From positions 62,001 through 126,000 of the forward strand of contig NZ_OEQK01000001.1 in the NCBI RefSeq assembly GCF_900240405.1: a stretch of DNA of 64,000 nucleotides. Reading direction: 5' to 3'. The notes beneath the pieces are model-generated. The model had not been told where the DNA came from. It did no database searches and saw only the letters and a list, made by a program, of their open reading frames with translations. The first letter of the stretch is position 1; every line of letters starts with the position of its first letter. Shown one piece after another: positions 9,725 through 18,600 of the stretch. Made by a program: the position numbers and the translations under genes. Source of the stretch: Salirhabdus sp. Marseille-P4669. GTDB lineage: Bacteria > Bacillota > Bacilli > Bacillales > Alkalibacillaceae.

Positions 9725-10370
9725 TCTTGTTTTTGGTTAATTCGTAAATCACATTTGAAAACTGCTTTTTCGAAATGTAGGGGTAAATCTCTTCGGTTGC
9801 TTGAAATAATTTCATGCTTTTATCAAAGGGACTTTCCTTTCTAAACAGTTCAGAGATATGAATGGAGTTTTCCATCTGATAAAGCTCTAACTCATAAATA
9901 AATCGGGATAGTAATTTAATGAAATCGATGTCTTTTACATGAGCGATTTCTTCATTCAAAACAAATCGAATTTGATTTTCACTATTTGCTTGATATACCA
10001 AGATTCCTAGGTTGGGGGCAGAATCGTCGATGATTTCAAAGTCTGTGAAGTCAATATCTACTTCAATTGGATGACCTATTGTAAATAATTTTTCCTCTTC
10101 ATAAAATTCATTTGTAGCAGCTTCTAAAGGGATACCATATTCTTTAGTCAGCTTATGAATGAGTTGGAAAGAGGGCTTCTTCGATTCCCCTCGCTCAATG
10201 GCCGAGATGCTTTGGGGAGTAACACCTACTCTTTCAGCAATAGCAGTTGTTGTGTAATCTTTATCAGGATCAAGCTTTTTGACCTCCATTCTAAAGAACT
10301 TTAAACGATCTCCAAGCGAGCTTTTAGCAAGTAATTGAAATTCTAATGAATTGATTTGGCGACTGGACAA
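9711..10370 (-). CDS. XRE-family transcriptional regulator of the recombinase operon
   Basis: This is a probable repressor controlling the integration operon. The 219-residue protein has an XRE helix-turn-helix at about residues 38-85, including the recognition stretch RVGVTPQSISAIERGESKKP. The C-terminal part, acidic and unrecognised, may sense a signal or mediate dimer formation. The start is TTG, with an AAAGGTGG site upstream. A promoter with TTGTAT and TATAAT boxes 17 bp apart lies just upstream, and the Rep-like gene diverges on the other side, so one regulator could govern both directions. Confidence 0.85.
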   Translation of the reverse strand: MSSRQINSLEFQLLAKSSLGDRLKFFRMEVKKLDPDKDYTTTAIAERVGVTPQSISAIERGESKKPSFQLIHKLTKEYGIPLEAATNEFYEEEKLFTIGHPIEVDIDFTDFEIIDDSAPNLGILVYQANSENQIRFVLNEEIAHVKDIDFIKLLSRFIYELELYQMENSIHISELFRKESPFDKSMKLFQATEEIYPYISKKQFSNVIYELTKNKNESE

Positions 10371-10407
10371 GTTATAATTCCACCTTTCGTATTTAGTACT
10401 TTACTCA

Positions 10408-10436
10408 ATTATAACTCTTTGTTAACATAAATACAA
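10408..10436 (-). promoter_or_regulatory. Promoter of the regulator-recombinase operon
   Basis: Read on the minus strand, TTGTAT (10436-10431) and TATAAT (10413-10408) are separated by exactly 17 bp, a near-consensus sigma-A promoter. It points at the XRE regulator start at 10370. Confidence 0.65.
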
Positions 10437-10577
10437 ATATACCATTTATTAAAATATATTTGTTTTTTTATTCGAGGCAATTGTTTGGTAATAGCTATCC
10501 TTATTGATGGTCGCATAAGGTTACTTGGAGCCTTGAGTACGAAGGGTTTCCCTATAAAAATATGGAGGGGTAATAAG

Positions 10578-11639
10578 ATGTGGAGATTTAATAAAACGAA
10601 ACTTGAACAGCAGCTAGCAGGTGTATATGAATTGCAACATATATTATCTAAGATTGAACCCGTCGATTGGACTTGCCCTTATGATGGGATCATTTTTCAC
10701 TCTGACTTAACTGTGACAAGTAACTTTTGGAACACAGTAAAGCCTGCATCGTATTTCAGTAATGCGTGCCCCGACGATCGATACAGTTATATGCTTTCAC
10801 ATCCGCTATTTCAAGTTGTATGGGGAAGGATATATACTAATCTACCGAATACTATTATCAGAATTAATCCTGATATTAACCATTTAACACCCTCAGATAT
10901 GTTAGATGTTATAACGTTTATTTTAGGAACTTTTAATGGTGTTGAAGTAGCATCATGGGACGAGAAAATAGATATCGATGCATTCACATCGTTAGAAGTC
11001 GCGGAAAGACTATTTGTAGGTTCTCAAAGAAACAATCCCAAAGTGCCTAGTGTAAGTAGTACAACGATTTATTGGGGGAAAAGGAATGGACAACAAGTTA
11101 AAGTATATGATAAGGCTAAGCAACGTGGTTTAAAAGGGAAGCAATTAACTAGGATAGAAAGAACACGAAAAATTCCAAAGAAAAATAGAGAAAATGCTTC
11201 TTATTTTCTGTTGAACGCAAGAAATGATGGATTTAAAAATATGAATATGGTCGATATTGATTCTATTGACGGCAGGTCTAAAATAAGGAGATTGATAAAA
11301 GCTGAAGGCTCGATAAACACTGCGTATAAGAAGTTAACGAGGGCTGAACAGAAGGCATTCAAAAAGCACTCTGCATACGTATATCCGGTTATGGATATAC
11401 AGAGTGTATTAAGTAAAGATATAGAGGAATGGATGAGAAGATCTCCATTACTCCCTTTAAAGATCATTACTGAGACTTGGAAGGAAATGAGTGTTTGGGG
11501 AGGTAGAAATACGTTAGTGGCAGTAGAATGTAATCCGATAGCTCTTCAAACATATGATAAAGTAAGTATAACTGGATGGGACTTTGGTAGAAGGTATAAT
11601 ACAGAAAGGTTTACACATATTGAACCTATAGAATTGTAG
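10578..11639 (+). CDS. Rolling-circle replication initiator / relaxase-like protein
   Basis: The 353-residue protein is likely to nick DNA to start rolling-circle replication or mobilisation. I chose the ATG at 10578 because GGAGGGG lies seven bases upstream; the frame is open further up but has no such site. The segment TIYWGKRNGQQVKVYDKAKQ followed by LTRIERTRK resembles the core of Rep_trans and filamentous-phage gene II-type initiators, where an arginine/glutamate-containing strand precedes the catalytic tyrosine region. The assignment is by motif memory and not certain. It is followed after 30 bp by rlmH2, probably on the same transcript. No separate origin was identified. Confidence 0.6.
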   Translation: MWRFNKTKLEQQLAGVYELQHILSKIEPVDWTCPYDGIIFHSDLTVTSNFWNTVKPASYFSNACPDDRYSYMLSHPLFQVVWGRIYTNLPNTIIRINPDINHLTPSDMLDVITFILGTFNGVEVASWDEKIDIDAFTSLEVAERLFVGSQRNNPKVPSVSSTTIYWGKRNGQQVKVYDKAKQRGLKGKQLTRIERTRKIPKKNRENASYFLLNARNDGFKNMNMVDIDSIDGRSKIRRLIKAEGSINTAYKKLTRAEQKAFKKHSAYVYPVMDIQSVLSKDIEEWMRRSPLLPLKIITETWKEMSVWGGRNTLVAVECNPIALQTYDKVSITGWDFGRRYNTERFTHIEPIEL

Positions 11640-11669
11640 TAAGGACTATTATATCGGGAGAGATCATAG

Positions 11670-12149
11670 ATGCAGATACAAATTGTTAGCGTAGGGAAAG
11701 TGAAAGAAAAGTATTTAAAATTAGGTATTGCTGAGTTTGAAAAAAGATTACGACCATATTGTAAATTAACAATGGAAGAGGTAAATGATGAACAAGCTCC
11801 TGAGCAATTGAGTGATAAAGAGTTAAACCATGTAATTCAAAAAGAAGGAGAGCGGATTTTAAGTAAAATAAAGCCAAACCAATACGTCATCGCTTTGGCG
11901 ATCAATGGAGAGAGTTGGTCATCAGAACAATTGGCTGATGGGATGGAGAAACTCGGTATTCATGGTAAGAGTCAAATATCATTTATTATTGGTGGATCAA
12001 ATGGATTAAGTGATGATGTTCTAAATCGTGCAGATCAAAAACTATCTTTCTCAAAAATGACATTTCCACATCAATTAATGAAGCTTATCTTAATGGAGCA
12101 GGTTTATCGTGCATTCAAAATACAGAAAAATGAACCATATCATAAATGA
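11670..12149 (+). CDS. rlmH2: Element-borne complete second RlmH methyltransferase
   Basis: This is a complete 159-residue RlmH with the SAM knot segment [10 protein letters not shown], the invariant [13 protein letters not shown] block and the normal E-P-Y-H-K end. By hand alignment it matches the resident RlmH at 88 of 159 positions (about 55 percent), so it is a separate lineage and not a recent duplicate. A GGGAGAG site precedes the ATG. It sits inside the element, behind the Rep-like gene. Its last codons read GAACCATATCATAAATGA, which differs from the att core GAACCGTA at the sixth base, so it should be a poor target for the element's own recombinase. The likely role is to replace the host enzyme damaged by integration. 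Confidence 0.92.
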   Translation: MQIQIVSVGKVKEKYLKLGIAEFEKRLRPYCKLTMEEVNDEQAPEQLSDKELNHVIQKEGERILSKIKPNQYVIALAINGESWSSEQLADGMEKLGIHGKSQISFIIGGSNGLSDDVLNRADQKLSFSKMTFPHQLMKLILMEQVYRAFKIQKNEPYHK

Positions 12150-12407
12150 TTTATATTGATAGTTCACATCTTCGTAGGTAGGGTATTTATAAATATTTCC
12201 AGTTTCTCGAATTTCAATGTTACAATATCGGGTTGTAGCAGATTAATACATAGTAGTTGGGTATTTTTAGTTTTTGCTAGATTATAATATTTATACGGAA
12301 TTCTTAGGAAACGCCTATATTCCAAGGTTTACGGTCATTTTCATTGCGCTACCCATCAAAAAAGTGATGATTTTTTCAAACTTTAGCCCATAACTTGATG
12401 ATTAAAA
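12150..12407. other. Non-coding stretch after rlmH2
   Basis: AT-rich DNA without a convincing open frame lies here. I see no repeat or RNA gene. The segment just beyond it holds the bidirectional terminator between rlmH2 and radC. Confidence 0.5.
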
Positions 12408-12454
12408 GAGAAAGCCAGTGTTGGTGCTATTTCTAGCACTTTCACTGACTTTCT
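12408..12454. terminator. Bidirectional terminator between rlmH2 and radC
   Basis: A long imperfect hairpin, GAGAAAG...GTGCTA pairing with TAGCAC...CTTTCTC around TTTC, lies between two converging genes. It probably ends both transcripts. Confidence 0.7.
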
Positions 12455-12466
12455 CGAAATTATTTT

Positions 12467-13075
12467 TTATAGATATCCTTTTTCTTTCAAACTAGTATAT
12501 TTTTCATGGCCAACAATGATATGATCCAATATCTCAATACCCATCATCTTTCCAGCCTCGCCCAAGCGCTTTGTTACATTAATGTCTTCCATACTTGGTG
12601 AAACGTCTCCACTGGGGTGGTTATGTCCCACAATTGCACTAGCACAGCTACGGCGTACTAAATGATTGAACACCTCACGTGGATGTACGATACTAGCATT
12701 TAGTGAACCGACAAATACTGTTTCACGGAAAACTATCTGGTTCTTTGTGTTTAAGCCCAGAACTACAAAGTGCTCCTGCTGCAAATATTGCATATCCTTT
12801 AAATAATCAAAAGTATCTTGTGGTGAGCGTATTGTAAACCGTTGTTCAACAGGGCAAGGGTTCATCCGTGCAAGTTGTAAAGCAGCAATAATTTGCTTAG
12901 CCTTTGCTTTTCCGATTCCCTTGATTTGCAGCAGCTCATCCTCAGTTACAGCTAATAATTCCTGAATAGAAGGGTAGCGGGTAAATAGTTCATTCACTAC
13001 ATAACTATCTTCCTTTTCACGAGTTGTTGTTGCTAATAGATTTCTAAAAGTGATTTTATCGATTGAATTGTTCAT
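12467..13075 (-). CDS. radC: RadC-like JAB-domain protein
   Basis: This is a RadC/YsxA-family protein, a JAMM-type putative metalloprotein common on mobile elements, with no settled biochemical role. I start at the ATG at 13075, giving 202 residues, because GGAGGA lies eight bases upstream and overlaps an earlier in-frame ATG. An N-terminal helix-hairpin-helix (IKGIGKAKAKQI) is followed by the JAB domain, whose metal motif HNHPSGDVSPSMED is complete. SCC elements of staphylococci also carry radC-like genes near their recombinases. It is transcribed toward rlmH2 and is separated from the genes upstream by a terminator. Confidence 0.9.
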   Translation of the reverse strand: MNNSIDKITFRNLLATTTREKEDSYVVNELFTRYPSIQELLAVTEDELLQIKGIGKAKAKQIIAALQLARMNPCPVEQRFTIRSPQDTFDYLKDMQYLQQEHFVVLGLNTKNQIVFRETVFVGSLNASIVHPREVFNHLVRRSCASAIVGHNHPSGDVSPSMEDINVTKRLGEAGKMMGIEILDHIIVGHEKYTSLKEKGYL

Positions 13076-13186
13076 TATAAATTCCTCCATTGTTTGTTTG
13101 ATTGAATTAAAAAAGGAGAGACGAAATACGTCCCTCCCGATTGAGTTAATACTTTTTCTGCAATATACTGTTGTTGAGAGATGTTT

Positions 13187-13222
13187 TAGATGAGTTCATG
13201 TGCTGATGGGCTCATCTATTTT
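13187..13222 (+). terminator. Terminator-like hairpin upstream of radC, plus strand
   Basis: TAGATGAG and CTCATCTA form an eight-base stem with an internal CAT/ATG pairing, followed by a TTTTT run on the plus strand. No plus-strand gene lies upstream, so it may block antisense transcription or be part of an untranslated leader. Confidence 0.4.
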
Positions 13223-13230
13223 TGTGCAAT

Positions 13231-13270
13231 AAAAAAAGCACATCGACCGCATCTGCAATCCATGTGCTTT
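13231..13270 (-). terminator. Terminator of the three-gene minus-strand operon
   Basis: On the minus strand GAAAGCACAT pairs with ATGTGCTTT and is followed by a T run. It begins at the stop codon of the gene ending at 13270. Confidence 0.75.
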
Positions 13271-14034
13271 CAATCAATATGGTTTTGTTCATCCATCGTT
13301 CTCACCTCCTTCAGCATCAGTAAATCTTGAATAAAGTCCGATGCCTGTTTCTTGGTTAACTGTGTACTACGCTCAACTCCAAAAGTCAACTTCATCAATT
13401 CCTTTGCAACATCTGTCGGCATGTCCATTTCATTCACGATACTGAAGATCTTTTGAAGTTGGGCTTTTGTTGCTTGTTCACCACCTCCTTTATTAGCTTT
13501 TGTTTTCGCTTGTGAAAAATCTTCAATGTCTTGGGTGAAGATACCACTTGAACGTGTTGCAGATAGAACTGCATCAATTAACGCTCTCTTTTTTGCCATC
13601 TTTAACACGGTGTTGACGATTGTGTAAGGATCTTGTTGCTGAAAGGAAGATTCCTTGCTATTGCATGAACCTAGGCCTTCAGCTTCAACGAGCCCATTGT
13701 CTTTGCGTATTAGTGTCATCTTCACTTCATAAGCGAATATACCTGAATCCCATTGTTCGATGCGATTGACAACATCTGCTGTTTTCGAAAACCCAAATAC
13801 ATCACATAGTTTCTCAGCACCTGGTTTTAGTAATGTAGGCTTTGAAAATCCATTCACTAACCCGTAATCAACACCTTTTACCATTACTTCATCAACGAAT
13901 GTTTGTAGTTCTTCTACCCGTCGTTTTGATTCGATAGTCGATACGACAATATTAGGTAGTGAAACAATTTCAGATTCACTGTTGTTGGAAAAGGGTACTA
14001 TATTGTTCCTTTTCGAATGCATACCTGATTTCAT
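13270..14034 (-). CDS. Conserved element protein of unknown function
   Basis: The 254-residue protein begins at an ATG preceded by AAAGGGGGTGAG; an earlier ATG in frame lacks a site. I recall similar proteins with the phrase SKPTLLKPGAEKLCDVFGFS on Gram-positive phages and integrative elements, generally unnamed. Visible features are a conserved central region of about residues 50-175, including NTVLKMAKKRALIDAVLS, and a K/G/Q-rich linker before a helical C-terminal part. It has no signal peptide or membrane segment. A role in element DNA metabolism is possible from the company it keeps, but I cannot show it. Confidence 0.75.
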   Translation of the reverse strand: MKSGMHSKRNNIVPFSNNSESEIVSLPNIVVSTIESKRRVEELQTFVDEVMVKGVDYGLVNGFSKPTLLKPGAEKLCDVFGFSKTADVVNRIEQWDSGIFAYEVKMTLIRKDNGLVEAEGLGSCNSKESSFQQQDPYTIVNTVLKMAKKRALIDAVLSATRSSGIFTQDIEDFSQAKTKANKGGGEQATKAQLQKIFSIVNEMDMPTDVAKELMKLTFGVERSTQLTKKQASDFIQDLLMLKEVRTMDEQNHID

Positions 14035-14146
14035 ATAATTCTCACCCCCTTTCAATAGATTAAGACTTTTTATTAATTGCATCTGAAAGCTTGGATAATC
14101 CCTGAGAAGCCACCATTAATAGTAACTTGCCTGCATTGAGATTTAG

Positions 14147-14566
14147 TTAATTACCTTTACTGAATGCTTTAGATGAAATGTCTAATGACTTAGTTACCAA
14201 GCTGTGTGCTGATTGATTCAATTTCTCCAAGCTGTTTGTAACATTTAACAATACATCTTCACCGTTTGCTTCCAGAGAATTTGCAGCATTGCTAAGTACA
14301 TGCGAAACTCGTTCTTTAGTAGAAACATAATCTTTCAAATCATCTTCATGTAATGACTCGACTTCCTTTATAGCAGATTGAATCTTACTTCTACTAGCTA
14401 GTAAATGAGATAGCCTTACGTAGTCATTGCATTCAATGGAATTAACTATCTCAACTTTAATTCTTTCATTTTCATTTAATAATGACTGATAGATTGTTTT
14501 AATCTCTGGAATAGGAACTCCTTTCCCATTAATCAATTCATGATCCAGCCATAAGTTCTTCCGCAT
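14147..14566 (-). CDS. Hypothetical helical protein
   Basis: The 139-residue product is almost entirely predicted helix by composition, with heptad-like stretches (SKIQSAIKEVESLHEDDL and NSLEKLNQSAHSL). A perfect AGGAGGA site lies eight bases before the ATG, so the gene is very likely real. I do not recognise a family. It lies between two other small minus-strand genes of the same operon. Confidence 0.7.
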   Translation of the reverse strand: MRKNLWLDHELINGKGVPIPEIKTIYQSLLNENERIKVEIVNSIECNDYVRLSHLLASRSKIQSAIKEVESLHEDDLKDYVSTKERVSHVLSNAANSLEANGEDVLLNVTNSLEKLNQSAHSLVTKSLDISSKAFSKGN

Positions 14567-14603
14567 AATAAAATTCCTCCTAAATGTTATTGGATAAACC
14601 TAA

Positions 14604-14807
14604 TTATTTGTTGAAGTGGTGATAACCCTTGAGTGTTAACTTCAATACCAATTCATCTGACTTACTTTTCATAGTCAGAATGAGTCCATCGTCCTCAAGT
14701 TTTGATAGGTCAACAATTTGAATGTCGTACTTCACTAGAAACTTGGCAGGTATCCATTTGTTTAGTTTTTTAGCTTCAATAAGAATCTTTACCAATGAGT
14801 TGTTCAT
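14604..14807 (-). CDS. Small hypothetical protein at the head of the radC-side operon
   Basis: The 67-residue product begins MNNSLVKILIEAKKLNKWIP. I chose this ATG because AAAGGTGGA lies just upstream, though two earlier in-frame ATGs exist (14813, 14825). The fold may be a small winged-helix or beta-rich domain (ILTMKSKSDELVLKLTLKGY), but I recognise no family. It is the first gene after the leader with the terminator-like hairpin. Confidence 0.6.
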   Translation of the reverse strand: MNNSLVKILIEAKKLNKWIPAKFLVKYDIQIVDLSKLEDDGLILTMKSKSDELVLKLTLKGYHHFNK

Positions 14808-14863
14808 CTCCATTCCACCTTTCATAGTGCGCTCCTCTCACCACGCATGTCGTCTCTGTAATG

Positions 14864-14922
14864 CAAAAAAACCGTTATCTATCCATAGGGATAAACAACG
14901 GTCTATATAAGGGGTGGGGCAT
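14864..14922 (-). promoter_or_regulatory. Leader with 15-codon ORF overlapping an intrinsic terminator
   Basis: On the minus strand an ATG at 14922 opens MPHPLYRPLFIPMDR and stops at 14875. The same bases form a hairpin (ACCGTT..TTATCC with GGATA..AACGGT) followed by seven T, upstream of the gene at 14807. A purine-rich AAAGGGGGT lies somewhat far upstream of the ATG. This layout is that of a transcription attenuator; the regulation itself is inference. Confidence 0.4.
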
Positions 14923-15014
14923 GAAACGGATGGGTACCCCCTTTCGTATATGAATGGTGGTAGCGGGAGAAAATTTGTATGGTTTTTAAGCTATATAAAA
15001 TCACTGGAATATGG

Positions 15015-15029
15015 TTCCTTAGTAAGGAA
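15015..15029. promoter_or_regulatory. Perfect 15-bp palindrome between divergent operons
   Basis: TTCCTTA-G-TAAGGAA lies in the 225 bp between the minus-strand leader and the first BREX gene. Such a compact palindrome in a divergent promoter region is typical of an operator. No cognate regulator can be named. The remainder of 14923-15147 shows no gene. Confidence 0.4.
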
Positions 15030-15147
15030 GTATAAAATAGGAAAAAAGACATAAGGAAATATCGTTAATTCAAGTGAATCCGTTCCCATCTATCTTCCAA
15101 TCGTGTAATATTGATATAAGGATATCTCTATAAAAAGAGGTGAATAA

Positions 15148-15600
15148 ATGAATATTATCGAGAGGCTAAAAGAAGAAATCCTGGCTATACGAAGACAAAG
15201 GTACCAATTCTTACTTTTGAAGCATCAACAAAGTAATGAAAAAGAACTACATGATGGAATTGGAAAAATGGGTATTCCATCTGTTAATGTAAATAAGGAA
15301 TTAGCTATACGATTAAAAGATGTACCAGTATCTAGACGACAACGAGTAGTAAAAGATGAACTGCAACAAATAACAAATAGATTTGACAATGATGTTATTT
15401 TCTTAAGTCGAGTACACTATTTATTTGACGAAGAGCTAAAACAAAATCCAATTGGCTTATTCGAATATATCAGTGGCAACAAGGTAATTCTAATTGATTG
15501 GCCAGGCGAAGTAGCTAGGGGATCTACAAAATATGGAACACCTGATCATCCAGAGTATTTTGAAGCAGACGGATTTGAAGATCATATTATACATGTCTAA
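15148..15600 (+). CDS. brxF: BREX type 3 BrxF-like protein with degenerate nucleotide-binding motifs
   Basis: The 150-residue protein opens the BREX cluster, where type 3 systems carry brxF. Its C-terminal two thirds resemble BrxF as I know it: VNVNKELAIRL, then LFDEELKQNPIGLFEYIS, then a tryptophan-proline motif (IDWPGEV) and the ending GTPDHPEYF. BrxF is usually a small P-loop ATPase, but here the expected Walker A position reads LLLKHQQSNEKELHDG, without GKT/S. The aspartate of the usual Walker B strand is replaced (VIFLSRVHYLF). The start has an AAAGAGGTG site. Its stop is 14 bp before brxC. Confidence 0.7.
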   Translation: MNIIERLKEEILAIRRQRYQFLLLKHQQSNEKELHDGIGKMGIPSVNVNKELAIRLKDVPVSRRQRVVKDELQQITNRFDNDVIFLSRVHYLFDEELKQNPIGLFEYISGNKVILIDWPGEVARGSTKYGTPDHPEYFEADGFEDHIIHV

Positions 15601-15614
15601 AAGGAGAGGTCATT

Positions 15615-18600
15615 ATGCAATATCGTGATTTGATTCAATTTGATCCAGTCGAAACAATTGTACAGTTGAAAGAATCCACCAATACCGAAAAGGCATTCGA
15701 ATTAGTTGATACATACGTAATTTCTGACCGTATGGCAGAAGTGATAAACGAAACGATTATTGAGCAATTACAATTTGAACGACCTGCAGATAATAAAGGG
15801 TTACTCGTTGTAGGTAACTATGGAACGGGTAAATCACACTTAATGAGTGTTATTTCAACGATAGCCGAACTCAGGGACTCTGCTGAAAGGGTTAATCACT
15901 CACAAGTAGCAAAAAAAGCAAAAGAGATTGAAGGTAAATTTAAGGTTCTTCGTACAGAGTTAGACGGTATACGTATGTCTCTTCAGGAATTTGTGTTTGG
16001 AGAACTGACTGATTATCTACAATCAATTGGAGTTGATTACGAGGCTCCAGACCTAGAAAAAATACGAAGCAATAAAGATGAATTAATCAAGATGATGGCT
16101 ACTTTTGAAGAAGAGTATCCAGAACAAGGTTTACTTTTGATTGTGGATGAGTTACTTGATTATTTACGTTCTCGAAATGAACAAGAACTTATGCTCGACT
16201 TAAACTTCTTACGTGCAATGGGTGAAATATGTGGAACATCTCGTTTCCGATTCATTACCGGGATCCAGGAAATGTTGTTTGATAATCCAAAATTCTCGTT
16301 TGTTGCCGAACAACTTAGCCGCGTAAAAGAGAGGACAGAACAAGCCGTTATTGTACGTGAGGATATTGAATATGTAGTTTCAAAACGTTTACTACGAAAA
16401 GACGATCGACAAAAGGCTATTATTCGAGAACATTTACAACGGTTTACACCGCTATATAATAAATTAAATGAACAACTAGAAAAGTACGTTGAATTGTTTC
16501 CAATCCATCCATCTTACTTATCTACATTTGAAAGAGTAACAGTAGCAGAAAAACGTGTAATTCTGAAAACATTAAGCCTCGAAATGAAAAAATTGCTTGA
16601 ACGAGAAGTGCCAAATGACCAACCGGGATTCATTTCGTATGATAGTTATTGGCCATATATTGAAGGGGATAAGGCATTAAAAGCAAACCCAAATGTTAAA
16701 GAAGTGATGTCAAAAGCGACAATTTTATTAGACCGTATTGAAAATGCTTTTACGAAACCATTATATCGTCCAATGGCGTATCGTGTCGTTCAAGCACTTT
16801 CCGTTTTCCGATTAACAACAGATAATATTTTTTCAAAAGTTGGGGTTACTGCTGAGGAATTACGTGACCAACTATTTTTGTATGCTCAACTTCCAGAAGA
16901 AGACTCTGAATTTCTAAGAGGCTTAATTGAGGTAGTTTTAAAGGAAATACAGAAAACAGTGAGTTACCAATATATTTCAGTCAATCAAGAAAACGGACAA
17001 TATTATCTAGATTTACAAAAGGATATTGATGTAGATAGTTTAATTGAACAAAAAGCCGAAATGTTAAGTAAAGACAAAATGGATCAATATTATTTTGATG
17101 TGCTTTCTGTACAAACAGGTAATACTACAGAAACTAGATATAGATCTAATTATCGTATATGGCAACATGAGCTCCCATGGTATGAGCATAAAGTAACTCG
17201 TCCAGGCTACTTGTTCTTCGGTTACCCTGATGAGCGTTCCACTACTCAACCGGAACGAGATTTTTATATTTATATGCTACCTATTTTTGATAAGAAACAT
17301 TTAAAAAATGAAAATAAACCAGATGAGGTATTCTTCGTACTGGAAACAAAAGATGAAGATTTTTATCGCAATTTAAGATTCTATGCTGGTGCTAGAGAAT
17401 TGGCAACGACGGCCTCTAGTGGCTCACGTAATCTATATGAAGATAAGGCTTCTCATTATATGAAGCAACTTACTGCATGGTTTAAGGTAAATATGCCGAC
17501 AGCTTATAAAATGACGTATAAAGGTGAGACAAAACGAATTGCGGAATGGAGTATTTCAGCACCTGCACAAGCATCTGTCAAAGAGGTAATTGATGCTGCT
17601 GCAGATGATTGCTTGAACGGATGGTTCAATGATAAGTATCCGGATTATCCGACATTCCGTAATATTAGAGAGCCAATTACAAGAAGTAGTATGATTACTA
17701 CGTACATCCCTGAAGCTATTCGAAATATCAAACAACCTAAAACAAAAAATGGAATTACAATTTTAGATGGGCTAGTCCTTCTTGATGAAAATCAAAAGTT
17801 AAATGTTCGTAAATCAGGTTATGCCAAATGGGTAATTGAAGTATTGGAATCAAAATCGGAAGGACAAGTTGTTAATGCCTCTGAATTATTGGATATTATT
17901 GAGACATTTAATAAAAATGAAGAAGTAAAAAGAACCGTAAAATTTGATTTGGAACCTGAATTATTTGCAGTGCTTCTAGCAGCACTCGTCTTTAACGGTG
18001 ACATTGTGATTACAATTAATGGTGCTACATATGACGGGATGAAATTTGACGAGCTGATTAGGTTATCTGCTGAACAAATTGCTGATTTTACTCATATTAA
18101 AAAACCAAGTGATTTACCATTAGCTGCACTAGGAGAGCTATTTGATTTATTCAATATAGGTAGAGGGTTACTACAAAATAATGCCCTCCAATTAGCTGTA
18201 GGACAATTAAATAGGGAGTCAAAACTGTTATTGGATAAGGTAGTTCGATTAGACCATGAAATTAAAAATGGCATACCTTTCTTAGATGTAACATTATTTA
18301 ATACGGATCAAGTAAACGATTTCCGTAAAGAACTTGCGAAATTAAAATCATTTTTAAATGATTTACAAATTTATGATACACCTGCAAAGCTGAAAAACTT
18401 TAAATTCAGTGTAGATGAAGTCATTGAGCAGAAGGAACGTATAACCTTAACCAATAATTTAATTGAACAACAAAAACGTACGATAGAGATATCGCAGGAA
18501 GCAATGTATTTGGTTAATGCACAAAACCATTTGCTATCATCTCATGAGTGGAATAGAAAAGTTGAAGGGGCATTAGAAGACCTTATTCATGCGTTAAGAA

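Noticed and set aside
12132-12149. The 3' end of rlmH2 (GAACCATATCATAAATGA) as a second attachment site of a nested SCC-like element
   Set aside because: The motif is close to the SCC core, but I found no second copy further right that could form the other junction, and the right junction at 37478 matches the first rlmH site exactly.
7419-12149. The two rlmH genes as a recent tandem duplication
   Set aside because: They agree at only about 55 percent of residues, and the second lies within the element between its Rep-like gene and radC.
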